DNA of 64,000 nt from Cohnella phaseoli (GTDB lineage Bacteria > Bacillota > Bacilli > Paenibacillales > Paenibacillaceae). The stretch lies in assembly GCF_003386235.1 (NCBI RefSeq), contig NZ_QRDZ01000005.1, positions 248,001-312,000 of the forward strand. The letters are read 5' to 3'. The notes beneath the pieces were generated by a model, which made no database searches, was not told the DNA's origin, and worked only from the letters and a program-made list of their open reading frames with translations. Shown in pieces: positions 21,913 through 30,392 of the stretch (the stretch's first letter is position 1; the number at the start of each line of letters is the position of its first letter). Position numbers and translations under genes: made by a program.

Positions 21913-24561
21913 ATGAAAAAAATATTAAACTTGCTGTTATGTTCCGTAATGGTGATGGTTGGTATTGTTGTCGCATCTGAAACTTCGAATAAAGCTTTTG
22001 CAGCAGGCAATGTGGCAGTCACATTCGATCTTGCGGCAGAAGGGCAGACGCTCTCGAACAAATTTACCGACGTAAACGTATGGGGCTATGGAGATAATTG
22101 GCTGGCTAACGCTACAGGTCAACCGTCCAACTATTTTTCCACGAACTACCCCTTCGTCAAGAATGTTCAGTTTATGACGGCTACCGGGGGCTGCTATGTC
22201 GGCTATTCGGGATGCAGCATCTACTATCCGAGGGATCTGTTCGTAGATCCCAGCGATACGGGCAACTTAACCGACTATGACTTTTCAAGTCTGGTCACAG
22301 GGCTTCATAACGTCGTGAATCAGGGGTTAAAACCGCTCATTAAAACCGGTAACGTGCCCTTGAAGTATACAACGAGTCCTGCAATTGGCGGAATGGCCAA
22401 CAATACGAAATTCCCCGACGATTACGACGTTTATTACAATTATATCAAAGCATTGGCGGACGAACTTATCGCGGAATTCGGGATAAATGAAGTCAAGTCG
22501 TGGTCGTGGGGCGTGGGAACGGAGTTTGAAAACAAAGATTGGTTCGACGATAAGGTCAGTGCCAATACGACGAAAATCGGTTTTTTTAAGCTCTACGACT
22601 ACACGGTTGCGGCGTTGGAGGCGGCCTACGTTCAAGCGGGAGCGACCGCATCCGAGGTCATCGTGGGCGCGCATAGCTTGGCGTTTGCCGCGGGGTACTG
22701 GAACGAAGAGGAATTTATCGATCATGTCGCAGGCGTCGGGGTGAACGGCGTCAACTACAAAACGGGATTAAACGGCACGCAAATCGACTATCTGACGGCC
22801 TCCTTCTATGATTCGCGTCCCGGCATGGTATATAGTGGCGGAAAAACGTTGGTAAATACGATCAATTCTTTGAGAGATCGGGCCAAAACGAATGGTTTGA
22901 ACCATCTGAAGTATGGGATTGACGAGGGGCGCATCTTTTCCGGCTTCGACAATAAAGCGCTGTATTCCCGCGTTGTCGCCCATACCTTCCAAGCCTCCGC
23001 GGATGCCAGATTGTTCAAAACGATGCATGATGCCAATATTGATTGGTTCTCCGCCTGGGGATTAAGTACGGAAACCTTCTGGGGAGGCGTACCGTCCGTA
23101 GGCACCCATGTTGCCAATCTGGCGTACAAAATGGTTGGGGATAAGCGCGTAGAGGGATCCGTAACCGGATCGCCCGGGGGGGCCGGAAACGAAATTAACG
23201 GCATAGCCGGGTATAATAGCACAACCGATACGATCCATCTGATGGTATACAATTACAACAACAATTTTAACGCCACGACATCCGAAACTCCTGCAATCAA
23301 CCTTGCGAATATCATCCCGGCCAGCGGCAGCACCGTTACGGTGAAGCAGTGGGTAGTGGACGATACGCACGGCAATTTCTGGCCGCAGTGGTGGGCGGAT
23401 CAGACCAGCAGGGGACTGACGGATAGTTCCTATTCGGCGGGTTGGTCCAAATATTCGGTGGAAGTGCCCAAAGCACTAACAAATGCAGCCGACGTGAATT
23501 ACTGGTATTCGCGGGAGGATGCGTACAAAGCGTTAGCCGCGTTGTCCCCTACGACTTCCACGGTTCCGGTAACCGGGAATACGTTAACGCTTAACCCGGA
23601 AATGGCGCATCATGGCGTCGTGTTCTACGAAATTACCAATGCCAAGAGATCTACCGGACCGAACTTAGTGGTCAACCCCGGATTCGAAGAGGACGGAGCG
23701 GCGGTATCCTCGCCGATCGGTTGGAGCACTTCGGGGCCGGATCTGGATGCAGACTATACGGAAGGTACGTCAGGCTCCGGCGCCCCGCATTCCGGTCTCT
23801 ATAAATTAGGCCATTGGAAGGGAACGAATTACAACGTCTATACGTATCAAACGTTCACCGGCATTCCCAATGGCTTGTATACCTTAAAGGCGTGGGTAAA
23901 AAACAATCTTGGAAATTTAGGGACGGCTTACATGGAGGCCAAAGATTACGGCGGCGCAAGCCTGAAGTCGAACATTCCGAAAACTTCGGTTTGGACGCAG
24001 CTCGTCATTGAGAATGTCAATGTCACCAATGGGCAAGCAACGATCGGATTCTACTCCAATTCTCCAGCGACCACTTGGTACATGGTCGACGATGTGCAGT
24101 TTTATGCCAATTCGGTTTCTGCACCTTCTGAATATGTAGGTCTAGTGACACCCGGCAGCAAGACGGAAACGACGGCAGACAACAATTTTGTAGCGACGAA
24201 GGCGATTGCCGGGCAAGATTTAACCGCGACCAACCTGAACTTATACGTGGCTTCCGGCGCGGCAGGCAAAGTCAGAATGGCGCTATACAGCGACAATAGC
24301 GGCAATCCGGGGGCATTGCTCGCGGAAACGCCGGAAATCACGCTTTATAACGGATGGAACCAAGGAACGATTCCTTCTACGGCGTTAACGGAGGATACGC
24401 CGTATTGGCTGGTATTCGTTCTAAGTCAAACGGGAAACGTGCTGACGTATAATCCGCCTGTTCAATACACGAGCTACACGTATCCGACGTCGCTGCCTGC
24501 CGCAGCCCCAACCGGACTAACGAGTAACGGCGGCACCTATGCGTTCTATGCTTCGAACTAG
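21913..24561 (+). CDS. Secreted multidomain glycoside hydrolase (clan GH-A, GH39-like)
   Basis: An 882-residue secreted enzyme. The signal peptide is residues 1-31 (ending KAFAAG). A TIM-barrel catalytic domain covers about 32-330, with the likely acid/base Glu in WGVGTEFEN and nucleophile Glu in LKYGIDEGRIF, followed by a beta-rich domain to about 590. A carbohydrate-binding jelly roll (NLVVNPGFEEDG to WYMVDDVQFYAN, about 600-740) looks like CBM61/CBM4-type modules, and a C-terminal beta domain of unknown role follows. The start at 21913 has CGAGGAGGAAG before it; an upstream in-frame start at 21871 has none. Polysaccharide substrate unknown; a galactan or xylan would fit the parts. Confidence 0.75.
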   Translation: MKKILNLLLCSVMVMVGIVVASETSNKAFAAGNVAVTFDLAAEGQTLSNKFTDVNVWGYGDNWLANATGQPSNYFSTNYPFVKNVQFMTATGGCYVGYSGCSIYYPRDLFVDPSDTGNLTDYDFSSLVTGLHNVVNQGLKPLIKTGNVPLKYTTSPAIGGMANNTKFPDDYDVYYNYIKALADELIAEFGINEVKSWSWGVGTEFENKDWFDDKVSANTTKIGFFKLYDYTVAALEAAYVQAGATASEVIVGAHSLAFAAGYWNEEEFIDHVAGVGVNGVNYKTGLNGTQIDYLTASFYDSRPGMVYSGGKTLVNTINSLRDRAKTNGLNHLKYGIDEGRIFSGFDNKALYSRVVAHTFQASADARLFKTMHDANIDWFSAWGLSTETFWGGVPSVGTHVANLAYKMVGDKRVEGSVTGSPGGAGNEINGIAGYNSTTDTIHLMVYNYNNNFNATTSETPAINLANIIPASGSTVTVKQWVVDDTHGNFWPQWWADQTSRGLTDSSYSAGWSKYSVEVPKALTNAADVNYWYSREDAYKALAALSPTTSTVPVTGNTLTLNPEMAHHGVVFYEITNAKRSTGPNLVVNPGFEEDGAAVSSPIGWSTSGPDLDADYTEGTSGSGAPHSGLYKLGHWKGTNYNVYTYQTFTGIPNGLYTLKAWVKNNLGNLGTAYMEAKDYGGASLKSNIPKTSVWTQLVIENVNVTNGQATIGFYSNSPATTWYMVDDVQFYANSVSAPSEYVGLVTPGSKTETTADNNFVATKAIAGQDLTATNLNLYVASGAAGKVRMALYSDNSGNPGALLAETPEITLYNGWNQGTIPSTALTEDTPYWLVFVLSQTGNVLTYNPPVQYTSYTYPTSLPAAAPTGLTSNGGTYAFYASN

Positions 24562-24591
24562 TTCAAACCTCTAACTTAGGAGTTGTAAGGA

Positions 24592-25869
24592 ATGAGACGG
24601 TTTTCCGGCGTCAGCCGATTCCCTATCGGGTTTTGGAATTATATGACGATGAAAGAGTGGGACGAACGGGCGCTTGCGGATTGGGAGGCGTGTGCCTTCT
24701 CGACGATTCAATCCCCGGCGTATTCGCTGGATGAGGAGGACCGGAATAAGCTAGCGGTACTCCTCGCTTGGTGCGAGAAACAGAACGTGAAAGTGATTTT
24801 ACGGGATCCGCGCGTAAGTATTTATAGGATAAGGGATCTGCCTCGCGATGAGAAAGGAGACCGATCGCTTCCGCACGATTATGAGCGCGGAGTCGCCGAA
24901 GCGGTTGCGGAATTCGCCCATCATCCGCAGGTTGCCGGATTCTTTATCATCGACGAACCCGAGCGCGATCTCCATGAAGCCGTAGTTCAAGCGGTGGGCA
25001 TCGTTAAGACGCATGCCGCTCATCTGCTGCCCTTTGTTAACTTTTTTCCGGCCATTCCGCAGACAGAGGCGCTATTGGGATACCGAGACTATGGCCGTTA
25101 TCTGGAGGATTATGTGCAGCGAACGGGGGCGAAGCTCGTCAGCTACGACTACTATGGCCAGATGACGGAACGAGAGTACGAGAATCCGCTCTACTACACG
25201 AATCTGAGCCATTATAGGAACTTAGCGCTTAGAGGCATCGATTTCTGGAATACGATCTTGTCTACGCCGCATTTCCGTTATCGCAAACCGTCTTACGACG
25301 ACGTACGCTGGCAGGTGAATACGTCTCTGGCTTATGGCGCCAAGGGAATCTTTTATTTCACGTTCTACACGCCCGATAACACGTTTAACAGTGAAACGAA
25401 TTACCGACAGGGACCGATCGATTGGTGGGGAGAGCGTACGGATACGTTCTTCCATATGCGAGATGTGAATAGAGAGCTGCATCAGAGATGGGGCAATTTG
25501 TTTATGGATTTGCAGCTGCTGCGGGTCGGCCATTATCCGGAAGCGCCTGCGGATGGGGGACAACTGCTCGACTTCGGCGGCGCGATTAAGGAGATCGCCG
25601 TCGAAGCCGGTCACGACCCGCACTTGATCGTATCGGAGTTCCGCCATCGGATCTCCGGACAGCCCTATGCGTTTATCGTGAACGCCAATCCGCGAGATTC
25701 CGTAAATGTGCAAGTCTATATGCAAGATGTGCGGCAATTACAGCGGTTCAATGCGTACGGGGAAGCCTATGTGGTGAACAATCAGGTCAAATTTGTGGAT
25801 GAATTCTCGTCTCTGCTGTGGTTGGCTCCCGGTCAAGGGGAGCTTATGGCTCTTGAAAGAGTAGAGTAG
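24592..25869 (+). CDS. Cytosolic TIM-barrel glycoside hydrolase-like protein
   Basis: A 425-residue protein without signal peptide, 30 bases after the secreted hydrolase. The opening FPIGFWNYMTMKEWDERALADW and FFIIDEPERD (possible acid/base Glu after strand 4) are typical of GH42/GH5-like barrels; the last ~100 residues are beta-rich and may form a small accessory domain. I do not place it in a numbered family. Its position suggests it degrades the oligosaccharide brought in by the importer. Confidence 0.6.
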   Translation: MRRFSGVSRFPIGFWNYMTMKEWDERALADWEACAFSTIQSPAYSLDEEDRNKLAVLLAWCEKQNVKVILRDPRVSIYRIRDLPRDEKGDRSLPHDYERGVAEAVAEFAHHPQVAGFFIIDEPERDLHEAVVQAVGIVKTHAAHLLPFVNFFPAIPQTEALLGYRDYGRYLEDYVQRTGAKLVSYDYYGQMTEREYENPLYYTNLSHYRNLALRGIDFWNTILSTPHFRYRKPSYDDVRWQVNTSLAYGAKGIFYFTFYTPDNTFNSETNYRQGPIDWWGERTDTFFHMRDVNRELHQRWGNLFMDLQLLRVGHYPEAPADGGQLLDFGGAIKEIAVEAGHDPHLIVSEFRHRISGQPYAFIVNANPRDSVNVQVYMQDVRQLQRFNAYGEAYVVNNQVKFVDEFSSLLWLAPGQGELMALERVE

Positions 25870-25888
25870 CGCAAGTTGGAACGAGTCG

Positions 25889-25947
25889 GGGGGTGATTGT
25901 TCCATAAACGAAGTTGCTTAAGAGGATCGATAGACATACCCCCCCCC
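25889..25947 (+). mobile_element. Fragment of the MITE-like palindrome, copy E
   Basis: Only the left outer arm is kept: TTCCATAAACGAAGTTGCTT, then AAGAGGATCGATAGACATACC, which follows the left arms of copies A and B; it ends in a run of eight to nine C. The inner stem and right arm are missing. Confidence 0.6.
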
Positions 25948-25950
25948 TTG

Positions 25951-26106
25951 ATTTCGGTCGTTTTGTATGGTTATTCGAACAAACATCCGTCGTATGAGTC
26001 AGATTCGAATTGCTTTGTACGATTATTCGAACAAATTTCCACCGTTTGAGCCTGATTCGAGTTGCTTTGTACGGTTTTTCGAACAAACGTTCTCTGTTAG
26101 GGCGAA
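25951..26106. repeat. Three 52-bp degenerate tandem repeats
   Basis: Units begin at 25951, 26003 and 26055. Each has ATTYGRNTYG then TTTGTAYGGTTATTCGAACA-like sequence and an A/T-rich tail. TTCGAA palindromes recur. The unit length is close to the 51-bp arrays elsewhere but the sequence is different. No ORF spans it. Confidence 0.6.
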
Positions 26107-26187
26107 GAGCTCCTCGATAGAGTCAGCGTCGAATGCCCTCCGCCTGCGCATCTCGATTTTCGTATGAAGTGATCGCGTAGAAAGAAG

Positions 26188-26237
26188 CGCACCATAACAA
26201 TGAAGCGGAAATCCCTTGTTGTGTAAGGGATTTTTTC
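26188..26237 (+). other. tRNA-Leu 3'-end scar plus terminator
   Basis: CGCACCATAAC (26188-26198) is identical to the last bases of tRNA-Leu and its flank at 7504-7514. It is followed by GAAGC, then GGAAATCCCTTG and AGGGATTTTTT as in the terminator at 7525-7554, and by AGATCTGCA, which is also shared. No tRNA body precedes it. It is either the remains of a lost tRNA gene or an old attachment-site duplicate. Confidence 0.55.
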
Positions 26238-26289
26238 TTTGTAGAGGCAGATCTGCAGATATTGCCAGTATTTAGGGGGTGTGATACAT

Positions 26290-26319
26290 TTGGGAGGTAG
26301 TTTGTATTATTGCTATAAA
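26290..26319 (+). promoter_or_regulatory. Candidate promoter of the stalk-domain protein gene
   Basis: TTGGGA (26290-26295), 18 bases, TATAAA (26314-26319). This is a moderate match; the leader to the start codon at 26443 is about 115 bases and shows no recognisable riboswitch. Confidence 0.4.
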
Positions 26320-26442
26320 TATACATGATTCGACAGAGACATACGACAGAATAGGGGGCGCAGAGGTAAGAATGCCTCCAGATGGGAGTAAGGGCGAGCA
26401 TACCGTGTTACACTCGATGGTGAAAAAGGGGAGGATATAAAA

Positions 26443-27276
26443 TTGAAGAAATTTAAAGGTTACATCATTGGATTCCTATGCGGTGCGGTTATTTTCTCCG
26501 CGACTTCAGTTTTTGCTGCTGAAACAATATTAAAAGCAACTCAAGTGTCGTTTCCTATTTTTAAGGATGGAAAAAAGGCAAGTCTAGACAATAAACCTGT
26601 AGTAATTAATGGCAGCACGTATCTTCCCCTTCGAGAACTTGCTGAAGTTCTTGACGTTGATGTGGCTTGGAAAAACGATACCAAAGAAATCTATTTGAGT
26701 ACAACGGATAAATCTTATCAGGTTCAACCGAAAGAGCAGGAAAATAACCCGACATCAACGCAAATGACAACACCTACGCCGTCACCTTCACCTACGTCTG
26801 CACCTACGCCAACAAATCCAAGTCTTCCTAATCCCTCGAATAACTTGAATGCTAGAATAGCCGAAACGGAAAGGCATAACCAGGAAGTTTCAAAAATCGA
26901 GACGAAATATAATAATACCAAAAATTATATAGATGAAAAGATTGCTGCAATTAAAAGTGAAAGCCCAGTAGGGTATTTCTCGGACTCAGAGTTTGAAAGT
27001 CAGCGTTCGCAATTGCAAACAGAAATTCTTAATCTTCAAAATCAAATAAATACACTAATGCTAGATACCAGTTTTGAAGCCAATTCAAGAAGAAACTCTT
27101 TACAGGATCAACTGAATCAGAAAAATAAAGAACTTGAAGAATTACAGAAAAAAAGAACCGCGCAGTTACGGATAAAAAATCTAGAAGACATGAAAACAAC
27201 GGCTTATAATGATTATTTATCGGAACTTAATGCCGAAAATAATCTACATAACGCCAACTTAAACAATTTGCAGTGA
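26443..27276 (+). CDS. Secreted stalk-domain (CuAO N1-like) coiled-coil protein
   Basis: A 277-residue exported protein. A signal peptide (MKKFKGYIIGFLCGAVIFSA, cleaved after VFAAE region), then one copper amine oxidase N-terminal-type stalk domain (about 30-90; YLPLRELAEVLDVDVAWKND). A Pro/Thr/Ser linker of about 35 residues and a long Gln/Asn-rich coiled coil to the end follow. The start is TTG with GGGGAGG before it. Stalk domains are common in wall-associated proteins of Paenibacillaceae and are not enzymes. Base composition is clearly more AT-rich than in the flanking loci. Function unknown. Confidence 0.75.
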   Translation: MKKFKGYIIGFLCGAVIFSATSVFAAETILKATQVSFPIFKDGKKASLDNKPVVINGSTYLPLRELAEVLDVDVAWKNDTKEIYLSTTDKSYQVQPKEQENNPTSTQMTTPTPSPSPTSAPTPTNPSLPNPSNNLNARIAETERHNQEVSKIETKYNNTKNYIDEKIAAIKSESPVGYFSDSEFESQRSQLQTEILNLQNQINTLMLDTSFEANSRRNSLQDQLNQKNKELEELQKKRTAQLRIKNLEDMKTTAYNDYLSELNAENNLHNANLNNLQ

Positions 27277-27347
27277 ATATTTTCAAGGACTAGATTGTAC
27301 AAATTGGAAAACCTCTTAAATTTATTTTTAGGAATACAACATGGGGA

Positions 27348-27818
27348 ATGACCGTAGAACAAGTGAAAAAGTCAGAAAGCGCGGAGTACATTGGGAAAAT
27401 TGAAAATATAATGGTGTATGAAGGTACGGTAAGCGATTTGCCTGCGGTAATTTACTACGATTTTGACGGTAATAAGTTATGGTCGGGAATGTATATTATC
27501 GATAGTGATTATGTGAATAATAACTTGTATATACGTGATTATGATAAATTAAAGAAGGGCTTGATCGCCAAATACGGCAATCCTATTCATGAAAATGATG
27601 AGATATGGTATGACGATCTTTTTCAAGATGAACCGAGGAGCAATTGGGGCACTGCAATAGCGGCAGAACAGTTATCTTTAATGACAGTCTGGGATGTTGA
27701 CGGGACAAAGATCTCTTTGACGCTTACGGGGAGCGATTTCGAGGTCATGCTGGGGATCAACTATTCAAGCCCCGAAAAAGAACAAGCGTCAGAAGAAATA
27801 GATTTGGATGATTTATAA
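27348..27818 (+). CDS. Hypothetical protein, possibly missing its N-terminus
   Basis: A 156-residue acidic protein that I do not recognise by function. Protein-like sequence continues in frame before the ATG (PLKFIFRNTTWG, back to a TAG near 27293), and the ATG has no ribosome binding site. It may therefore be the C-terminal domain of a once longer protein, perhaps of the stalk-domain gene 71 bases upstream. WGMTVEQVKKSE followed by a beta-rich region with FDGNKLWSGMYIID and ISLTLTGSDFEVML suggests a small beta domain. AT-rich, like its upstream neighbour. Confidence 0.5.
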   Translation: MTVEQVKKSESAEYIGKIENIMVYEGTVSDLPAVIYYDFDGNKLWSGMYIIDSDYVNNNLYIRDYDKLKKGLIAKYGNPIHENDEIWYDDLFQDEPRSNWGTAIAAEQLSLMTVWDVDGTKISLTLTGSDFEVMLGINYSSPEKEQASEEIDLDDL

Positions 27819-27830
27819 ATAAGCTATTGG

Positions 27831-27870
27831 AAATAGACCGTATCCTTTGGAGAAGAGGAACGGTCTATTT
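27831..27870. terminator. Terminator between convergent genes
   Basis: AAATAGACCGT (27831-27841) and ACGGTCTATTT (27860-27870) form an 11-bp stem between the + strand hypothetical gene and the - strand glucosidase. Confidence 0.75.
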
Positions 27871-27886
27871 CGCTTTTGTTAACTCC

Positions 27887-29518
27887 TCAAGTCAGTTCAA
27901 CCGCGAATGCCTCGTACGGACGCAATTCCAGCTGCGCAAAATCCGCCTCGCTACGATCGTAGTTCGAGATGATGACGGATTCGCTGCGGCCAAGACGCGA
28001 GACGCTGGACGAGAGCGCCGTTCCGCCGAAGTTGGCGGCTACCGCCCAAGTACGCCCTTCGTGGTGGCGCAAATACAGGAACAGCTGCTCCGGCACGTCC
28101 TCGATCAGCTCGTAGCTGCCCCAAGCGACGATCGGATGCTCCTTGCGGAGCGCGATCAGCCGCTTGTAGGTGTGGAAAATAGAGTCTGTGTCGGCAAGCT
28201 CCGACGCGGCACTGATCGATTTGTAGTTTGGGTTGACGCGCAGCCAAGGCGTTCCCGTTGTAAAACCGGCGTTAGCCGTATCGTCCCACTGCATGGGCGT
28301 TCGCGCATTATCGCGGCCCTTGGCGTTAATAGAGGCGATGATGTCTTCCCGCGAATAGCCCCAGTCGAGCCGTTCATGGTACATATTGATCGTCTCGATG
28401 TCCTGCGCCTCGGAAATGTCGGCGATCGGACAGTTGGTCATGCCGATCTCCTCGCCCTGATAAATATACGGAGTTCCCTTCATGAGATGCAGCACGATCG
28501 CGAACATTTTGGCGCTCGGAATGCGCAATTCGCCGTCGTCTCCCCAGCGGGATACGATGCGCGGCAGGTCGTGGTTGTTCCAGAACAGACTGTTCCAGCC
28601 TTGGTCTCCCAGCTCGGTCTGCCACTTGCTCAGCACGCGCTTCAGTTCTCCCACCGGCAGCGGCTTCAGATCCCACTTGTCCTTGCCTTCCTGCTGGTCG
28701 AGCATAATGTGCTCGAATTGGAACACCATCGACAGCTCCTTGCGAGCGGGATCGGAGTAGAGCTTCGCGATCTCGGGCGTCGCGCCCCACGTCTCCCCGA
28801 CCGTCATCACGTCGTAGCGGCCGAAGGTCTCGCGATGCATATCCTGCAAGTACTCGTGAAGCTTCGGACCGTTGCCGGTAATCTCCTGATCCGGGAGCTT
28901 GCCGACCAGATCGATGACGTCCATTCGAAAGCCGCCGATCCCCTTTTCCAGCCAGAAATTCATCAAGTCCCACACTTCCTGACGTACCTTGGCATTTTCC
29001 CAATTCAGATCGGGCTGACGCTTGCTGAACAGGTGCAGGTAATACTGGCCGGTCTGCTCGTCATACTGCCAGGCGGAACCGCTGAATATCGAACGCAGTC
29101 CGTTCGGTTCTCCGCCGCCCGGCGCGGGATCGCGCCAAATATAGTAGTCGCGGTACTCGTTGTCCCGGCTCCGGCGAGACTCGATAAACCAAGGATGCTC
29201 GTCGGACGTATGGTTCACGACCAGATCCATCACAATTTTGATGTTCCGGGCGTTGGCCTCGCGAATCAACTCGTCCATATCGGCCATCGTGCCGAACTCG
29301 TCCATAATATCCCGATAGTCGCTGATGTCGTAGCCGTTGTCGTCGTTGGGAGATTTGTAAACCGGACTCAGCCAGATCGCTCCGATGCCCAATTCCTGCA
29401 AATAATCAAGACGTTTGACGATTCCCCGAAGATCGCCGATCCCATCACCATCGGTATCTTGAAAGCTGCGAGGGTACACTTGATAAACGACTGTCGTTTT
29501 CCACCAATGCTCCTGCAT
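27887..29518 (-). CDS. malL: Oligo-1,6-glucosidase / alpha-glucosidase (GH13)
   Basis: Cytosolic exo-acting alpha-glucosidase of 543 residues. The (beta/alpha)8 barrel has the GH13 signatures DLVVNHTSDEHPWF, GFRMDVIDLV (nucleophile Asp200), TVGETWG (acid/base Glu242) and FWNNHDLPR (Asp317). The Val right after the nucleophile is, in this family, the mark of alpha-1,6 preference (isomaltose, panose, dextrin side chains). ATG 29518 is chosen because AAAGGAG lies 8 bases before it; an in-frame GTG at 29527 overlaps that site. A 584-codon ORF on the opposite strand is a shadow. No sugar transporter or regulator is adjacent. Confidence 0.92.
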   Translation of the reverse strand: MQEHWWKTTVVYQVYPRSFQDTDGDGIGDLRGIVKRLDYLQELGIGAIWLSPVYKSPNDDNGYDISDYRDIMDEFGTMADMDELIREANARNIKIVMDLVVNHTSDEHPWFIESRRSRDNEYRDYYIWRDPAPGGGEPNGLRSIFSGSAWQYDEQTGQYYLHLFSKRQPDLNWENAKVRQEVWDLMNFWLEKGIGGFRMDVIDLVGKLPDQEITGNGPKLHEYLQDMHRETFGRYDVMTVGETWGATPEIAKLYSDPARKELSMVFQFEHIMLDQQEGKDKWDLKPLPVGELKRVLSKWQTELGDQGWNSLFWNNHDLPRIVSRWGDDGELRIPSAKMFAIVLHLMKGTPYIYQGEEIGMTNCPIADISEAQDIETINMYHERLDWGYSREDIIASINAKGRDNARTPMQWDDTANAGFTTGTPWLRVNPNYKSISAASELADTDSIFHTYKRLIALRKEHPIVAWGSYELIEDVPEQLFLYLRHHEGRTWAVAANFGGTALSSSVSRLGRSESVIISNYDRSEADFAQLELRPYEAFAVELT

Positions 29519-29635
29519 GGACTTCACTCCTTTAGATTGATCGGGGTATTGCCTGCTCGGGACGCAAATTATATAGTTTGAAGATGAGCTTGTTCTCTAA
29601 CGGAATATTGTAATCTTATATGAGGGGGCGCTATT

Positions 29636-30007
29636 ATGGAAGCTTTTGCAATATATTTGGAGGGTATTCATAATCCGCATCATCGGGCGCGCACGGAAGA
29701 GGTTTTGACATGGGTTGCAGAGAAATATCCGAGCCTGGAGCCCAAAATTGCCTGGAACCAGCCTATGTTTACCGATCACGGCACATATATTATCGGTTTT
29801 AGCGTGTCCAAGCATCACTTGGCCGTAGCGCCCGAAAAGGCGGGGATGAACCACGTTGCGGATGCCATCGCACAAGCAGGCTACGACCACACCAAGGAAT
29901 TGGTGCGGATCAAGTGGGAAGATCCTGTTGAGTTCTCTTTGCTTGAGAAAATGATCGAGTTTAACATTTGGGATAAAGCGGATTGTAAAACCTTTTGGCG
30001 GAAATAA
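29636..30007 (+). CDS. DUF1801 / iron chaperone-like protein (YdhG family)
   Basis: A 123-residue cytosolic protein of the frataxin-like DUF1801 family. The core has KIAWNQPMFTDHGTYIIGFS and HHLAVAPE, with the C-terminal WEDPVEFSLLEKMIEFNI helix. Family members are annotated as iron chaperones for haem or Fe-S assembly, but evidence for that is limited. AGGGGGCG precedes the ATG. It is convergent with a small Cys/His protein gene. A hairpin between them (TATCCCC with GGGGGATA, 30014-30042) may end transcription. Confidence 0.8.
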   Translation: MEAFAIYLEGIHNPHHRARTEEVLTWVAEKYPSLEPKIAWNQPMFTDHGTYIIGFSVSKHHLAVAPEKAGMNHVADAIAQAGYDHTKELVRIKWEDPVEFSLLEKMIEFNIWDKADCKTFWRK

Positions 30008-30047
30008 AGCGGGTATCCCCTGACCTTTCTAGTCGGGGGATAGGGGG

Positions 30048-30221
30048 CTAAGATAAAGCGTTTTTTTTCGAGGCTTCCTCCTCTTCTCGGGCGTTCGACT
30101 TGTGCTCCTTGCTGCGCCAAGAGCGAAAATAATGCAGCTTGCACTGTCCCTTCGCGTAATGTTTATCCGTGCATCCCGGCATTTCGCAGAGCCGGGGATT
30201 CGAGCGCCGGGGTCTTCCCAT
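30048..30221 (-). CDS. Small Cys/His protein (zinc-binding motif)
   Basis: A 57-residue basic protein beginning MGRPRRSNPRLCEMPGCTDK, then HYAKGQCKLHYFRSWR, ending in an acidic/Lys tail. The pattern C-x4-C-x9-C-x2-H is like that of small bacterial zinc-binding modules of the 'C..GC....AKGLC..HY.R' type seen near nucleases and in stand-alone proteins of unknown role. GCGAGGA lies 6 bases before the ATG. It lies downstream of the trypsin-like protease gene on the same strand. Confidence 0.7.
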   Translation of the reverse strand: MGRPRRSNPRLCEMPGCTDKHYAKGQCKLHYFRSWRSKEHKSNAREEEEASKKNALS

Positions 30222-30279
30222 TGTCGATCCTCGCTTTCCTGCAATTCATCGCAATCGCTGATTCGCGCAATTTATCACT

Positions 30280-30381
30280 CTAAGCATACGCCATCCAGCT
30301 GATCAATTTTTGAACAGCCTGGCGAGAGAACTCGGAGCTGATGCAGCGGCCGGAATACGCATTTTTACAGAAATTGAGCAA
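30280..30381 (-). CDS. Possible small ORF with TTG start
   Basis: Thirty-three residues from a TTG (LLNFCKNAYSGRCISSEFSR, then QAVQKLISWMAYA). The composition looks protein-like and the frame stays open upstream into the end of the protease gene, but there is no proper ribosome binding site. It could be a real microprotein coupled to the protease or the tail of a decayed gene. Confidence 0.3.
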   Translation of the reverse strand: MLNFCKNAYSGRCISSEFSRQAVQKLISWMAYA

Positions 30382-30392
30382 CTCATCATCTT

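Noticed and set aside
27827-29581. A 584-codon ORF on the + strand opposite the alpha-glucosidase
   Set aside because: It mirrors the GC-rich codons of a clear GH13 gene on the other strand, has no recognisable domain and no ribosome binding site.
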